A stretch of 64,000 nt of DNA from Porphyridium purpureum (GCA_008690995.1 VRMN01000008.1:744001-808000); one strand, 5' to 3'. Positions 56,109 through 64,000 are shown, numbered from the stretch's first letter. Made by a program: numbers and translations. The notes: generated from the sequence alone by a model not told the origin.

Positions 56109-56370
56109 AATGCATTTAAATGTCATCCTCAAAGACGCCATAGAGCTGTACACAGCGAAGTACAGTAGTAATAGACATTCCAATGTAATGTGCATTGTCA
56201 CTGAACCAAGAACGTTTGGAATGCTGCATTGCTTTGCAATGCATTACAGGTAATGCTTATTGCTCTGTAATTAGTATTCCGCCACACTTTGACACTGTAC
56301 TTTGTGAATACGCATGCATTTGTAATGTGCATTGCCAAATGCGCATTGTTTTGTAATGCGGCATGCGTGT
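56109..56370. repeat. TGCATT-rich repeat cluster with a 14-bp direct repeat
   Basis: The 14-mer TGTAATGTGCATTG occurs exactly at 56,184-56,197 and 56,321-56,334. Around it AATGC/GCATT words recur many times, with small palindromes such as AATGCATT. GTACAGT at 56,160 and ACTGTAC at 56,294 lie within. The cluster ends 300 bp before the transposase ATG and is a candidate subterminal-repeat zone. Confidence 0.6.
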
Positions 56371-56677
56371 CCGGTTTGCGCGGTGCGCAATCGGTTCAAT
56401 CGTTCGCTAGTGGCGCCGCTCGGCCAAAGTTCAAACCCCCTTCATTGAGCGAGTTTTGTGGGGTCTGCGCTGATGGTCCTTGGTGGCGTGCCGCCTTTGC
56501 CAAAATTTGTCAAAGTTTCGAAGAGGTATACCTTCGGGAGTTGCCTGACGGGTGTGTCGCGACGAGACAAAAAAGGGCGGGTCGTGTTCGGGTATCCGTA
56601 TACGCGCTAGTGGGGCGTGCGATTCCGTGAAGTGGTGGCGGCGTTGAAACGTCAAGCGCGGCTACCGCGTTGTCCGT

Positions 56678-59600
56678 ATGGTTCAGAAAAGGCGACGAGT
56701 GTCGCGATTCGCGTGTCCGCGATGTGCGCGTCGTATTGTCACGTCCGCGCAGTCTGTCGATCGTGCTCGGAATGGCCATCTGGCCCACTGTCGCGGGCGC
56801 CCAAATGTGCGTGTGTGCCCAACACTGCAGCTGCCGCCTCTCGATATCGATTTTATTGGCAGTGGTTCGGACACGCCTGAGTATGGGGGTGACACTGTCT
56901 TGGACGACGTAGGTCCGGTCGATGCATATGCAGGAGACTCGGACATGAGCGACGGTGGCAGGGGTCACTTGATCCTTGAGCACATGCTGTCCGGGCTCCC
57001 AGAGCAGGACAGTGGCCTTTTCCCATATGAGTCCACAGGGCCATACCGTCAAGGCGGCCAAAATGTTGGCATGAACAGTGACACGGATATCCGGGCAAGC
57101 GTCGTTGACCATGCAGCTGCCATCGCGGACTTTGTTCAGACATTGGTTGCCTCTCTCGACTCGCTGGTGCAATTGTACAGGCCAAGCGACCGAAGATCTC
57201 TGTTGATATCAGCACGAGTGCATACGATTATCAGCGATATCGGAATGTCAGACAGGCACCGGAAGGCCTTAGTTAAGGCGTTGCGGGATGTGAGAGGCAA
57301 GCAGCCGGATGGAAACCTCAGTAACCATATGGAAGACTCGGACGCGAGCGAGGACAGTTGTGAGCGTGTACTTGAGAAGGGTCCGATATCAGAATCTGTA
57401 CTGCGGTTATTTGATCCTAACTTTGTCGAGCGCATCGCGCGGGACTGGAAAATTCCGACCCTGCCTGTGCTGTCGGCGCAAGTATATTTTGGGAAAGGTC
57501 TGCATCGCACTGTGCCGGCGTCTGGTTTTCATTGCAATATTGTGTACCGAGACGTCATGTCTGTGATCGCGCGGCGCACACTAGCAATATTGAGTTTGTT
57601 TGGGCCTGATGCGTTCCGCGTTCGTCTTGAAGAATCCGGCCCTGAATCGTATGAGACTGCGCAGCAGGCAAGGTACAACAGACGTGTCCACGATATCGTG
57701 CAGCGTGTCATGGGTCTGCCTAACCAAAGCCGTGACGGTCCTGAATGGGAAGTCTTAGTCATTCCGGTCAAGATTCTGAGTGACGAAGCGCATATGCGGA
57801 TGAACGGTTTGCATCGTCGCACACCAATCAGTGTGAGCGTTGTGCATCGCGCGCGCTTTGTGCACGACCATTCGTATCCAGATGTTGTGGCCTTCATGCC
57901 TCACCTGTCATGTGACGAGCTCGAGACACAGGCGCGGGTCCATCAGCGCGGGCAAGCGACGGATGGGGATGATATCATCGAAGTCCAAGAGTCGCGAGAG
58001 CTCGGGTCACCGACGTCCAGGCGACGAATCGTTCCGGTAGGACTTGAAGGTGATATTGACTGCTGTCTGCACCATTCTGTGCTCCATTTCTTGTTCAGAT
58101 ATCTGCTGACCGAAGGGTGGATGGGGGGACGTCCATTCTCGTTTCCTGTGCAGCTTGGTGCCAAGCGATATCGCTGCGTGCCGTACGTATACAAGCTTGG
58201 CATGGACATGCCGATGATGGCAAAGGTCTCATATGTGAAAAACTCGCGACCCATGCAGCAGGACTTCCCCTGCCAGCAGTGCCTGGCGCCAGGAAGGGAT
58301 CTGAAATATTTCCTGTCCGACCCCAGTGTCCAGTACAGAGTTGAGAAGCACGCAGTGGCTGAAGCCCTGACCGGGACCGGACCACATGGTCGAACGCATA
58401 ATGTCCGCCGTCTGGGAGAGCCAGTGTTCGCTGGCTTGGACATGTATGATGAGCGCGGAATATTCCTATTGGCAGGAGCAGACGCCTTGCACGCGTTCAA
58501 GAAATTCTGGATGCGCGACTTTCTCACCATGGGCATGGATCTGATTGCAGACTGGGATCGTCGCAAACTCCCGTCGGCGTCGTCTGTGCCGTCTGGCGGA
58601 TATTTCAAGGACCCCGACGTAGCCAAGCGCATGCGAAATATTTCGAATACTGCGACTGGGCGGAAGCTTCGAGATGCGGCCCATCTGCTCGATGTCGACT
58701 TGCGCACACGCGGACAAAGTGTGCATGTTCCTTTTCGGCGAGCCAGGAACGTATTCGATGAGATGTCTCAGTTCGTGGAGAACAAATATTCGCTCGGAAT
58801 TTTCCTTCGTTTCATGGTCATACTCACTTGCGACGACAGTGACGCAATATTGGACCAGCGGTCTAAGGCCAAATGGGTTCGTGTTGCAGTCTTGGTCATC
58901 ACCGTCTACTGCCATCTGTATGCGCGGAAGCCGACCGAAGAGGATATCCAACACGTCCGACTGTGCACTGCAGACCTTCTTGAAGAGCTCGCCGAGCTTC
59001 GCAACATTGCCAGTGAGAATGTCATCAGCTTTGCGCCGAAAATCCACCTCCTAACACACTTCGCCGATACCGTGAGTGAGTTGGGGCGCGTGCGCCTATG
59101 GGACACAGTGGACGGAGAAAGCGTGATGAAATATATCAAGCGCAAATATTTGCGTGTGGGGAATCGCGCAACCGATCGTTGGGAATATTCCATGCTCAGA
59201 CGGATGGAAATGGACGATAGGCTCCACTTTATGAACACGACTTTGGAAGGCTCATTACATATGACGCTTCCGAGCGTTGGTGCGTCGCTAGCGGATACCG
59301 GGCCGAGTCCTACGTCTCCGTCTTGCTCCCTATTCGGGTATCGTGGACAGTATACATCGTATCTGAGATATCTCGGGATGGAACAAAATATCCTCGGAGT
59401 GTTTGCGTCGCTTCCCGACTACGGCGTTCCGCCACGATATCATGATGGAGAAACGCTTGGACGGCACATTCGCGATTGTCTGCTGCGCTTCGTTCGCGAC
59501 AATATTGTTCTTCCCTTGCAAGGACGGGGTATATCGATGCAAAACATTAGCATTGACATTCGGCACACGCTGCGCACGCTGTACTGGGGCGGTCGCAAGG

Positions 59601-60043
59601 AAACATATGAGTGTCGTAGAAAAAGCGATGGTGGGAAGCGCTACGATATTGTTGCAGTAACACCAGAATCTGGTTGTCCCCGTCCCTGTATTGGCGAGAT
59701 GCTACTGTTCTTGAAGATATCGTACACAACGTGTCCGGTCAATGTGCAGGCAGCAGAGTATCCAAACGCGCGAATGACGGTCGAGCACAATCCAACAGAG
59801 TGGAATGTCGCTGTGATATCACCGTGGAACTTGTGTGCGTTGGATAGCTGCTACTGCAATATTGCCTCACCGGTGTTGCATCATTTGGTTGCGGATGATA
59901 CCCTCGATAATCTGCTCTGCATCCGTGCCGAGCATATCCTCACAAAAGTTTGCGCACTCTTGGATGTGAATACACACGCCCACGACCGCAAATATTTCTG
60001 CCTTGATCCGTGTCGTCTCTTGCGAGTAGAAACATATGTGTAG
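56678..60043 (+). CDS. DDE transposase, KDZ/Plavaka-like
   Basis: The 1,121-residue protein starts MVQKRRRVSRFACPRC. An N-terminal Cys/His module (CPRC...HLAHC) may bind DNA. The core follows the Plavaka/KDZ order. A first catalytic aspartate sits in VIPVKILSDEAHMRMNGLHR (D369). RCVPYVYKLGMDMPMMAK leads to the zinc-like FPCQQCLAPG block. A second Asp-His motif is in LLAGADALHAFKKFW (D602). A final FAPKIHLLTHFADTVSELGR is followed by VDGESVMKYIKRKY (E814). The FAPKIHLLTHF...ESVMKYIKRKY block is the closest match to Plavaka enzymes of fungi (KLHxLLHY...ESAHKYLVK). These enzymes cut and paste CACTA-like elements. The three acidic positions are my reading, not an alignment. The frame is uninterrupted. 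Confidence 0.78.
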   Translation: MVQKRRRVSRFACPRCARRIVTSAQSVDRARNGHLAHCRGRPNVRVCPTLQLPPLDIDFIGSGSDTPEYGGDTVLDDVGPVDAYAGDSDMSDGGRGHLILEHMLSGLPEQDSGLFPYESTGPYRQGGQNVGMNSDTDIRASVVDHAAAIADFVQTLVASLDSLVQLYRPSDRRSLLISARVHTIISDIGMSDRHRKALVKALRDVRGKQPDGNLSNHMEDSDASEDSCERVLEKGPISESVLRLFDPNFVERIARDWKIPTLPVLSAQVYFGKGLHRTVPASGFHCNIVYRDVMSVIARRTLAILSLFGPDAFRVRLEESGPESYETAQQARYNRRVHDIVQRVMGLPNQSRDGPEWEVLVIPVKILSDEAHMRMNGLHRRTPISVSVVHRARFVHDHSYPDVVAFMPHLSCDELETQARVHQRGQATDGDDIIEVQESRELGSPTSRRRIVPVGLEGDIDCCLHHSVLHFLFRYLLTEGWMGGRPFSFPVQLGAKRYRCVPYVYKLGMDMPMMAKVSYVKNSRPMQQDFPCQQCLAPGRDLKYFLSDPSVQYRVEKHAVAEALTGTGPHGRTHNVRRLGEPVFAGLDMYDERGIFLLAGADALHAFKKFWMRDFLTMGMDLIADWDRRKLPSASSVPSGGYFKDPDVAKRMRNISNTATGRKLRDAAHLLDVDLRTRGQSVHVPFRRARNVFDEMSQFVENKYSLGIFLRFMVILTCDDSDAILDQRSKAKWVRVAVLVITVYCHLYARKPTEEDIQHVRLCTADLLEELAELRNIASENVISFAPKIHLLTHFADTVSELGRVRLWDTVDGESVMKYIKRKYLRVGNRATDRWEYSMLRRMEMDDRLHFMNTTLEGSLHMTLPSVGASLADTGPSPTSPSCSLFGYRGQYTSYLRYLGMEQNILGVFASLPDYGVPPRYHDGETLGRHIRDCLLRFVRDNIVLPLQGRGISMQNISIDIRHTLRTLYWGGRKETYECRRKSDGGKRYDIVAVTPESGCPRPCIGEMLLFLKISYTTCPVNVQAAEYPNARMTVEHNPTEWNVAVISPWNLCALDSCYCNIASPVLHHLVADDTLDNLLCIRAEHILTKVCALLDVNTHAHDRKYFCLDPCRLLRVETYV

Positions 60044-60305
60044 AGGAAAGCATGTCGATGAATTTTGCCCCCTTCGCTCACTTTGAAGACCAACAATGCG
60101 ATCCCTTCCGTGGCTCGTCCCGCTCTGCCTCGGTGTCTCCAGCCCACCCATGAGCGCGCGGCTCCACGGGTTTGCCTTTGCACATGCAGGGCCTCGAAGG
60201 CGTCCGGTAAATTGTTTACGCCGGGCGTAACGAAGCGATACAAAGTCACACCGTTCCCCAATACTACTTCGAGCTCCCAGCGAAGGAGAGGGAGGTGGAT
60301 TATGG

Positions 60306-61271
60306 ATGAAAACGCCAGTCCTTATGGAGACAGCAAGCGAACCGATGAGAAAAACGAATAACGCGCGGGGTTCAAAGCGCAAGCGTACCGGCGTCGAACC
60401 AGGTGCGGAGCCAGTGGGTCCACGCGCGGTGCCATCCCATTTGGCTCGCGCAGCCCAGATGCAACGTGAACATGATAGTGCAAAGTCAATTGACATTGCG
60501 GATATCCGGCACTTGCACGACTTGGGTCGTGCGAGCGATGGTATGGCGGTCAGTGACGACGACGGTCTTGTCCATCGACTGCTCCGCGTACTGATGTTCG
60601 CCACTGACGTAATAGAAGACCGTGCCCGGATCAAGGAGCTTGAGATGAGGGTAGCAGCATTGTCCCGGAAGGTCACAATATTGGAGACTCGGATACACGG
60701 GAGCGTCGCCGTTGACTCGCTGGATGTCAGCGATATTGAGACACCAAAGTCGGTAATTGGTGACGTGAGCCTTGCACATTTCACGAGAGCCGCCCCGATA
60801 TCGGACGCAGTAGCCGGGAATATCCGCGACATTTACACTCGTAGATGCGGCATCGCAAAAACATGGCTGCGTTCCATAGCCCCGCATGACAGACCTTACC
60901 CATATGAACTGGTTCTGGCAAGATACGCCGGATGGCCATGGTGGCCGGCCGTGGTGGTTCTCAGTATTGACGGACTTGGCCCTGAAGTTCTTATGAAAGG
61001 GTGCGTGCGAGATACCTCTGAAGAAGGCCGCAAGAAAGCCGACGAAGATGTGATGACATTGAGGAAGGGCTGCATCGTTGTCCGTTTCCTTGGGAAAAGC
61101 GCCGCATCTTTTGGGTGGGTCCTCATGGAGCACACACATATGAAGCACGATTTTACCCTTGTGGATGGTACGCCGAAAGGGCGCACAAAGCCATCGAAAG
61201 AGTTGGCGTCGGCGTATGCCATGGCGAAACAGTATGCTGATATCAGACTCAACGGCGCAAAGACGCGTTGA
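60306..61271 (+). CDS. PWWP-domain protein encoded by the transposon
   Basis: The ATG gives MKTPVLMETASEPMRKTNNA (321 residues), 262 bp after the transposase stop on the same strand. A basic segment (GSKRKRTG) could be a nuclear signal. A short coiled coil (DVIEDRARIKELEMRVAALS, about residues 95-130) suggests dimerisation. The C-terminal half is a PWWP domain: ELVLARYAGWPWWPAVVVLS, with the G209-W-P-W-W-P214 core, and GCIVVRFLGKSAASFGWV closing the barrel. PWWP domains read histone H3K36 methylation with DNA contact. A chromatin-reader role in integration targeting or element expression is inferred from linkage. A second, shorter frame starts four bases earlier and was not accepted. Confidence 0.8.
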   Translation: MKTPVLMETASEPMRKTNNARGSKRKRTGVEPGAEPVGPRAVPSHLARAAQMQREHDSAKSIDIADIRHLHDLGRASDGMAVSDDDGLVHRLLRVLMFATDVIEDRARIKELEMRVAALSRKVTILETRIHGSVAVDSLDVSDIETPKSVIGDVSLAHFTRAAPISDAVAGNIRDIYTRRCGIAKTWLRSIAPHDRPYPYELVLARYAGWPWWPAVVVLSIDGLGPEVLMKGCVRDTSEEGRKKADEDVMTLRKGCIVVRFLGKSAASFGWVLMEHTHMKHDFTLVDGTPKGRTKPSKELASAYAMAKQYADIRLNGAKTR

Positions 61272-61329
61272 TGACTTTTTGTCTGCCCAAGGCGAGCAAT
61301 AAACTCCATTTATAAGCAGTACACTATGT

Positions 61330-62964
61330 TCAAGGGTTCGTGTCCGAACCAGAATATTCCATGTAGTCCAGGAACGAAGGTGCAGATGCCGCGGATGGTG
61401 CGCCCATAGCTTGTTCGATATCGTCGCTTTCATTCATTGAGTTCACCGTTGGAGCATGTGAAGGTCGGGGCAAACGACGAACAGACGCACGCGGGCAATT
61501 GATGAGGCGCAATTGAGTTGCACGATATCGGATGGCTCGACACAAGCGTAGGTCTCCGTCATTGATTGCGATATCGCTGTCACGGACACAAATTCGGCCC
61601 TCTTCGTCCAGCTGTATGGAATGGATATCCGAGCGAAACCAGCGTCGGCATATCTGGATACACTTCAATATGCCCATGAAGCCCTTCTCAGGCAGCTTTC
61701 CATCAGCCCAAGACGTATATGTTTCCCAGTGTATTGGAATATTCCATTCGTCTTCATTATCTCCAGGCATGTCATCACTTTCCTCCGATCGGTCGTGCCA
61801 GTCCGATGTGGTGTCATCACGTGCTTGACACACTTTCGATATCGATGGTGCCCGCGCCTGAGCCGAAGAGACAAAGAGGGAGTGCATCTGCAGCATACAG
61901 AGACCTTCCAAGTTGAGTCCGATATCAGCAAACGGATAGTCTTTTCCATCCTTCGCACCCGAGCGCAGGCCCAACAGTGACAGCATGAGCGAGTTTGACC
62001 ACAGTGTCGACGACCAAGCCTTGTCAGATTCGGAACCGTCCCTATCCGGACGTAGCCATATGGAGTCCGCTTCATCGATTTTCAGCTCACGACAAAGGAC
62101 ACTGTAGTATGGATCTCTTTCAAGCGCCAATATTGATCGGCCATACTTTCCCAGGACCTGCGTGATTGCGTAGTAGATCGCAGTCATCCACGTGATACCG
62201 ATATCGAGAGCTTCCTTCTCCTCGTTTGGCGTGATGCGGTCATCCAGTGGAGCTAGACTTGTACCATATGGTGATACTGGCGTTCTAAACTTTCTGTACA
62301 GTCTAGAACTTAAAAATGGCCGACAGGCAAACGACTTGACAGGTTCCTCAACCGTCCCGTCTCGCGTTATGTAGTCGACGACGCGACGCGCGGTTCCCAG
62401 ATGGGACTTGAAAGCTGCCGCGAGCGACATACGAATATTCCTGCGGAGCCCATTTTTGGCACCTTTCAGCGATTCCTGCATCAAAGTAGTAAGTGCTTCG
62501 TCTTCCATCATGGACGGAGGATCCACAAACCCAATGTCAGTGTACCATGTGGTAAACATTGTCAAGCCCGGCGATGCCGCTGGCGTGTACGGCTCGCGAT
62601 GATCATATGTAGCGGCAAGGCGCTCGAACTTGCGCCAGAAGTCCATACAGCCCGTACCCGCGTCGTCGACCTTTACAACCGCAGGTAACAGCCCACGATT
62701 CACAATATTGCGCACAAAGATATCGGTCGCGGAGCCTCTTCTGGCTCGCTTCTTCGCTCTGTCTTTCCCGCGGCGCCGCCGCCCAAAATTGGATCCATCG
62801 ACTGTGGAAGACAAGGCTGGTGTGACCACAGCCTCCGCCGGCGCGTCCTCGTCCCCCCGCAGCCGCCGGGCCACTGCGCTGCGCGACGAAATCTCAGCGC
62901 TGCGACTCATTCCAATATTGACACCCGCGCCACGGACAAGCGCACCCCTTCCCAAGTCTGCCAT
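61330..62964 (-). CDS. Orphan transposon protein, 544 aa
   Basis: The ATG giving MADLGRGALVRGAGVNIG was chosen (upstream TTG). The gene runs toward the PWWP gene, leaving 58 bp between stop codons. A basic patch (RRRRGKDRAKKRARR, about residues 62-78) is a likely nuclear localisation or DNA-binding segment. The middle contains WRKFERLAATYDHREPYTPA and a Leu-rich stretch SNSLMLSLLGLRSGAKDGKD. The C-terminus is Asp/Ser-rich. No motif identifies it. ATAT palindromes are as dense here as in the transposase gene although it is on the opposite strand. It may be an accessory transposition or regulatory protein. Confidence 0.72.
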   Translation of the reverse strand: MADLGRGALVRGAGVNIGMSRSAEISSRSAVARRLRGDEDAPAEAVVTPALSSTVDGSNFGRRRRGKDRAKKRARRGSATDIFVRNIVNRGLLPAVVKVDDAGTGCMDFWRKFERLAATYDHREPYTPAASPGLTMFTTWYTDIGFVDPPSMMEDEALTTLMQESLKGAKNGLRRNIRMSLAAAFKSHLGTARRVVDYITRDGTVEEPVKSFACRPFLSSRLYRKFRTPVSPYGTSLAPLDDRITPNEEKEALDIGITWMTAIYYAITQVLGKYGRSILALERDPYYSVLCRELKIDEADSIWLRPDRDGSESDKAWSSTLWSNSLMLSLLGLRSGAKDGKDYPFADIGLNLEGLCMLQMHSLFVSSAQARAPSISKVCQARDDTTSDWHDRSEESDDMPGDNEDEWNIPIHWETYTSWADGKLPEKGFMGILKCIQICRRWFRSDIHSIQLDEEGRICVRDSDIAINDGDLRLCRAIRYRATQLRLINCPRASVRRLPRPSHAPTVNSMNESDDIEQAMGAPSAASAPSFLDYMEYSGSDTNP

Positions 62965-63246
62965 ATGGCGCGCCACCTTCGAGATGCACAAGCTCGCCTA
63001 TCTCTCTTCTCCCCCTTGGCGAGAGCGCGCGCAAAAGACAAGTCTAGATTGGAAAAATAGAGCTATTTTCATATCAAAACGTGACCTCTTGGACGTGACC
63101 CGTGTGGGGTGTTGGGGAAGGGATCGCATGCCGTCAAGTTGCGAAGGGGTCGCTTGCTCGCGGAGAAAAAGGGGAGCGGCGATATTGCGACAGAGGCAGG
63201 TTCTGCGGAGACGGGGATTTGCCGGCTGACGACAGCACTTGTCCAT
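62965..63246. promoter_or_regulatory. Divergent promoter region inside the transposon
   Basis: 282 bp between the orphan's ATG and that of the right-edge ORF. No GTACAGT site is visible. GATATT at 63,181 is the only ATAT near the right part. Confidence 0.35.
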
Positions 63247-64000
63247 ATGGAACGCTCGCTCGGTTCATACCGGGCGGAGGCATGGGAGCTGGAGGACTTG
63301 TACGCGTCCGGAGATATCACCCAGGATGACTTGGACGCCACTCCATATGGACAAAGGATGTGGTTCGGGCCGCTGCTGCCGCCCGATCTTCCACAGGTCT
63401 CTCGGGTGCGGCGCACGGAAGCCTTGCGCCGTGACGAGACGGCCGCGTCGGACCCGATGTCTCACGCCGATATCGGAGCCCGCGAGGCGCACCTGGGCAT
63501 CGCAGTGAGCCATGCGTTTTTGATGTACTTCAGCAATATTGTTGGAGCTCTCAAGTGTCTACGTGGTGGCGTCACGGTGGCCCACTGGATCGCAGAAACC
63601 CCATATGGGCAGCACCACTATTCAGCTCATATGGGAGAGTGGGAGGTGGCACTGTATCGCATGTTTCTGGCGGCGCAGCGCACGGAACGCCTCTTTGCGT
63701 GGTCATATGACGAATTCACGGGCGCAATTGCCGACCAAAGTGCTCCGCGCCAGCTGTCATATGGACATAAGCGCAGGCGCACTGACGCAGGTGCACTCGG
63801 ATATCCGAGACGTGCGCGCATTCAAGAGAGTCTAGACTTGGAGGCGTGGCTGCTGAAGCAGAGGTGCGAATGGCCTCGCCGCCTGACAACCGTTGGTCCA
63901 TATGAGCTCAGCCCAAAGCCGACACGAAGTGACGGCTGGAACAGTGCATATGCTCATTTTTACCAGTTGCGCACGCTTATGCCTGCTGCGCACGGTGCGC
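63247..64000 (+). CDS. Partial transposon ORF, open at the window edge
   Basis: The ATG gives MERSLGSYRAEAWELEDLYA and the frame stays open for 251 codons to base 64,000, so the C-terminus is outside. An in-frame stop at 63,082-63,084 limits the N-terminus, and the chosen ATG is the first in frame. The product is acidic at first (GDITQDDLDA), then mixed helical (FLMYFSNIVGALKCLRGGVT), with a basic stretch (YGHKRRRTDAGA). No family is recognised. Repeated CCATATG and CATATGG words inside it tie it to the same element as its neighbours. It could be another accessory gene of the transposon. Confidence 0.6.
   Translation, partial: MERSLGSYRAEAWELEDLYASGDITQDDLDATPYGQRMWFGPLLPPDLPQVSRVRRTEALRRDETAASDPMSHADIGAREAHLGIAVSHAFLMYFSNIVGALKCLRGGVTVAHWIAETPYGQHHYSAHMGEWEVALYRMFLAAQRTERLFAWSYDEFTGAIADQSAPRQLSYGHKRRRTDAGALGYPRRARIQESLDLEAWLLKQRCEWPRRLTTVGPYELSPKPTRSDGWNSAYAHFYQLRTLMPAAHGA

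Larger units (their letters stand above)
55386..56677. other. Host-transposon junction region
   Basis: 1.29 kb without a gene. It contains an A/G-rich stretch at about 55,695-55,780, then the phased TTAATAC array and the TGCATT-rich repeat cluster listed separately. The host end of the transposon probably falls between about 55,950 and 56,400, but no terminal repeat partner is inside the window to prove it. Confidence 0.45.
56843..63935. other. Field of ATAT-centred palindromes (GATATC/CATATG/AATATT)
   Basis: By eye about 42 ATAT occurrences lie in the 3.4-kb transposase ORF, about 21 in the minus-strand orphan, 8 in the PWWP gene and 14 in the last 940 bp. Some four fifths in the transposase gene are perfect hexamer palindromes, many extending to 8-10 bp (e.g. 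GCGATATCGC, GGAATATTCC). Host genes checked have about one ATAT per 700-900 bp. Non-coding parts 55,980-56,840 and 60,044-60,490 have none. Confidence 0.85.
55985..64000. mobile_element. KDZ/Plavaka-like DNA transposon, left part (right end outside window)
   Basis: Four ORFs (transposase, PWWP protein, minus-strand orphan, right-edge ORF) share a composition trait absent from the host genes: dense palindromic ATAT hexamers and AT-ending codons such as Ile ATA and Tyr TAT. Together with the left-end repeats this indicates one element of at least 8 kb. The transposase open frame is uninterrupted, so the copy looks recent and possibly active. The left boundary is approximate and no target duplication can be checked because the right end is outside. 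Confidence 0.65.

Noticed and set aside
57943-58707. 254-codon minus-strand frame inside the transposase gene
   Set aside because: Complement shadow of the conserved transposase core.
59867-60832. 321-codon minus-strand frame covering the transposase end and PWWP start
   Set aside because: It overlaps two better supported ORFs on the other strand and shows no motif.

Overview
This window is nuclear DNA from a compact, intron-poor eukaryote. About 30 protein-coding genes fill roughly three quarters of the 64 kb. Every gene with a recognisable family is complete in one exon, and mean spacing is only a few hundred bases. GC content is moderate to high. The mix includes a CDPK-type kinase, a plastid/bacterial-style PIN-PhoH ATPase, a CPA2 K+/H+ antiporter, a mitochondrial PDH E2 and the usual eukaryotic housekeeping set. 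This fits a unicellular alga, most likely a red alga of the Porphyridium type. That taxonomic call is inference; no rRNA or organelle marker is present.

Layout. 0.3-6 kb: a 1,879-residue helical orphan. 6-20 kb: TMEM33/Pom33, BOP1/Erb1, a PH-domain kinase, inositol monophosphatase, PDH E2, a probable ATP synthase subunit g, an orphan membrane protein and a remarkable UBL-thioredoxin-PUB-STI1-UIM fusion. 20-36 kb: UTP22/NOL6, a GRAM-like membrane protein, RBM22/Cwc2, HMCES, an Mpv17-family protein, an EF-hand K+/H+ antiporter and a NIPA transporter. 35-55 kb: CDPK, a kelch protein, a nucleotide-sugar transporter, a methyltransferase, MAD2, CIAO1, PIN-PhoH, a glutathionyl-hydroquinone reductase-like protein, an organelle-targeted repeat protein and a putatively myristoylated orphan. 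Many genes form divergent pairs sharing 300-400 bp.

56-64 kb is different. It holds a DNA transposon whose right end lies outside the window: a KDZ/Plavaka-like DDE transposase (1,121 aa), a PWWP-domain protein, an orphan 544-residue protein on the other strand, and a fourth ORF still open at base 64,000. Its ORFs are studded with palindromic hexamers built on ATAT (GATATC, CATATG, AATATT), roughly one per 80 bp and about ten times the density in the host genes I scanned. They fall in all three reading frames and on genes of both strands, so the constraint appears to act on DNA. To its left is a phased array of TTAATAC sites and a cluster of TGCATT-rich repeats, which may be the element's terminus.

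Two promoter classes are suggested. Several genes (BOP1, UTP22, the UBL-Trx fusion, HMCES, MAD2, PIN-PhoH, the repeat protein, perhaps CDPK) have GTACAGT sites, often in pairs or triplets, upstream of the ATG. Others (TMEM33, PH-kinase, ATP synthase g, Mpv17) have long purine-rich leaders on the sense strand. No tRNA, rRNA, snRNA or CRISPR feature could be supported. Several natural starts were moved to internal ATG codons because the longest open frames began at GTG or TTG.
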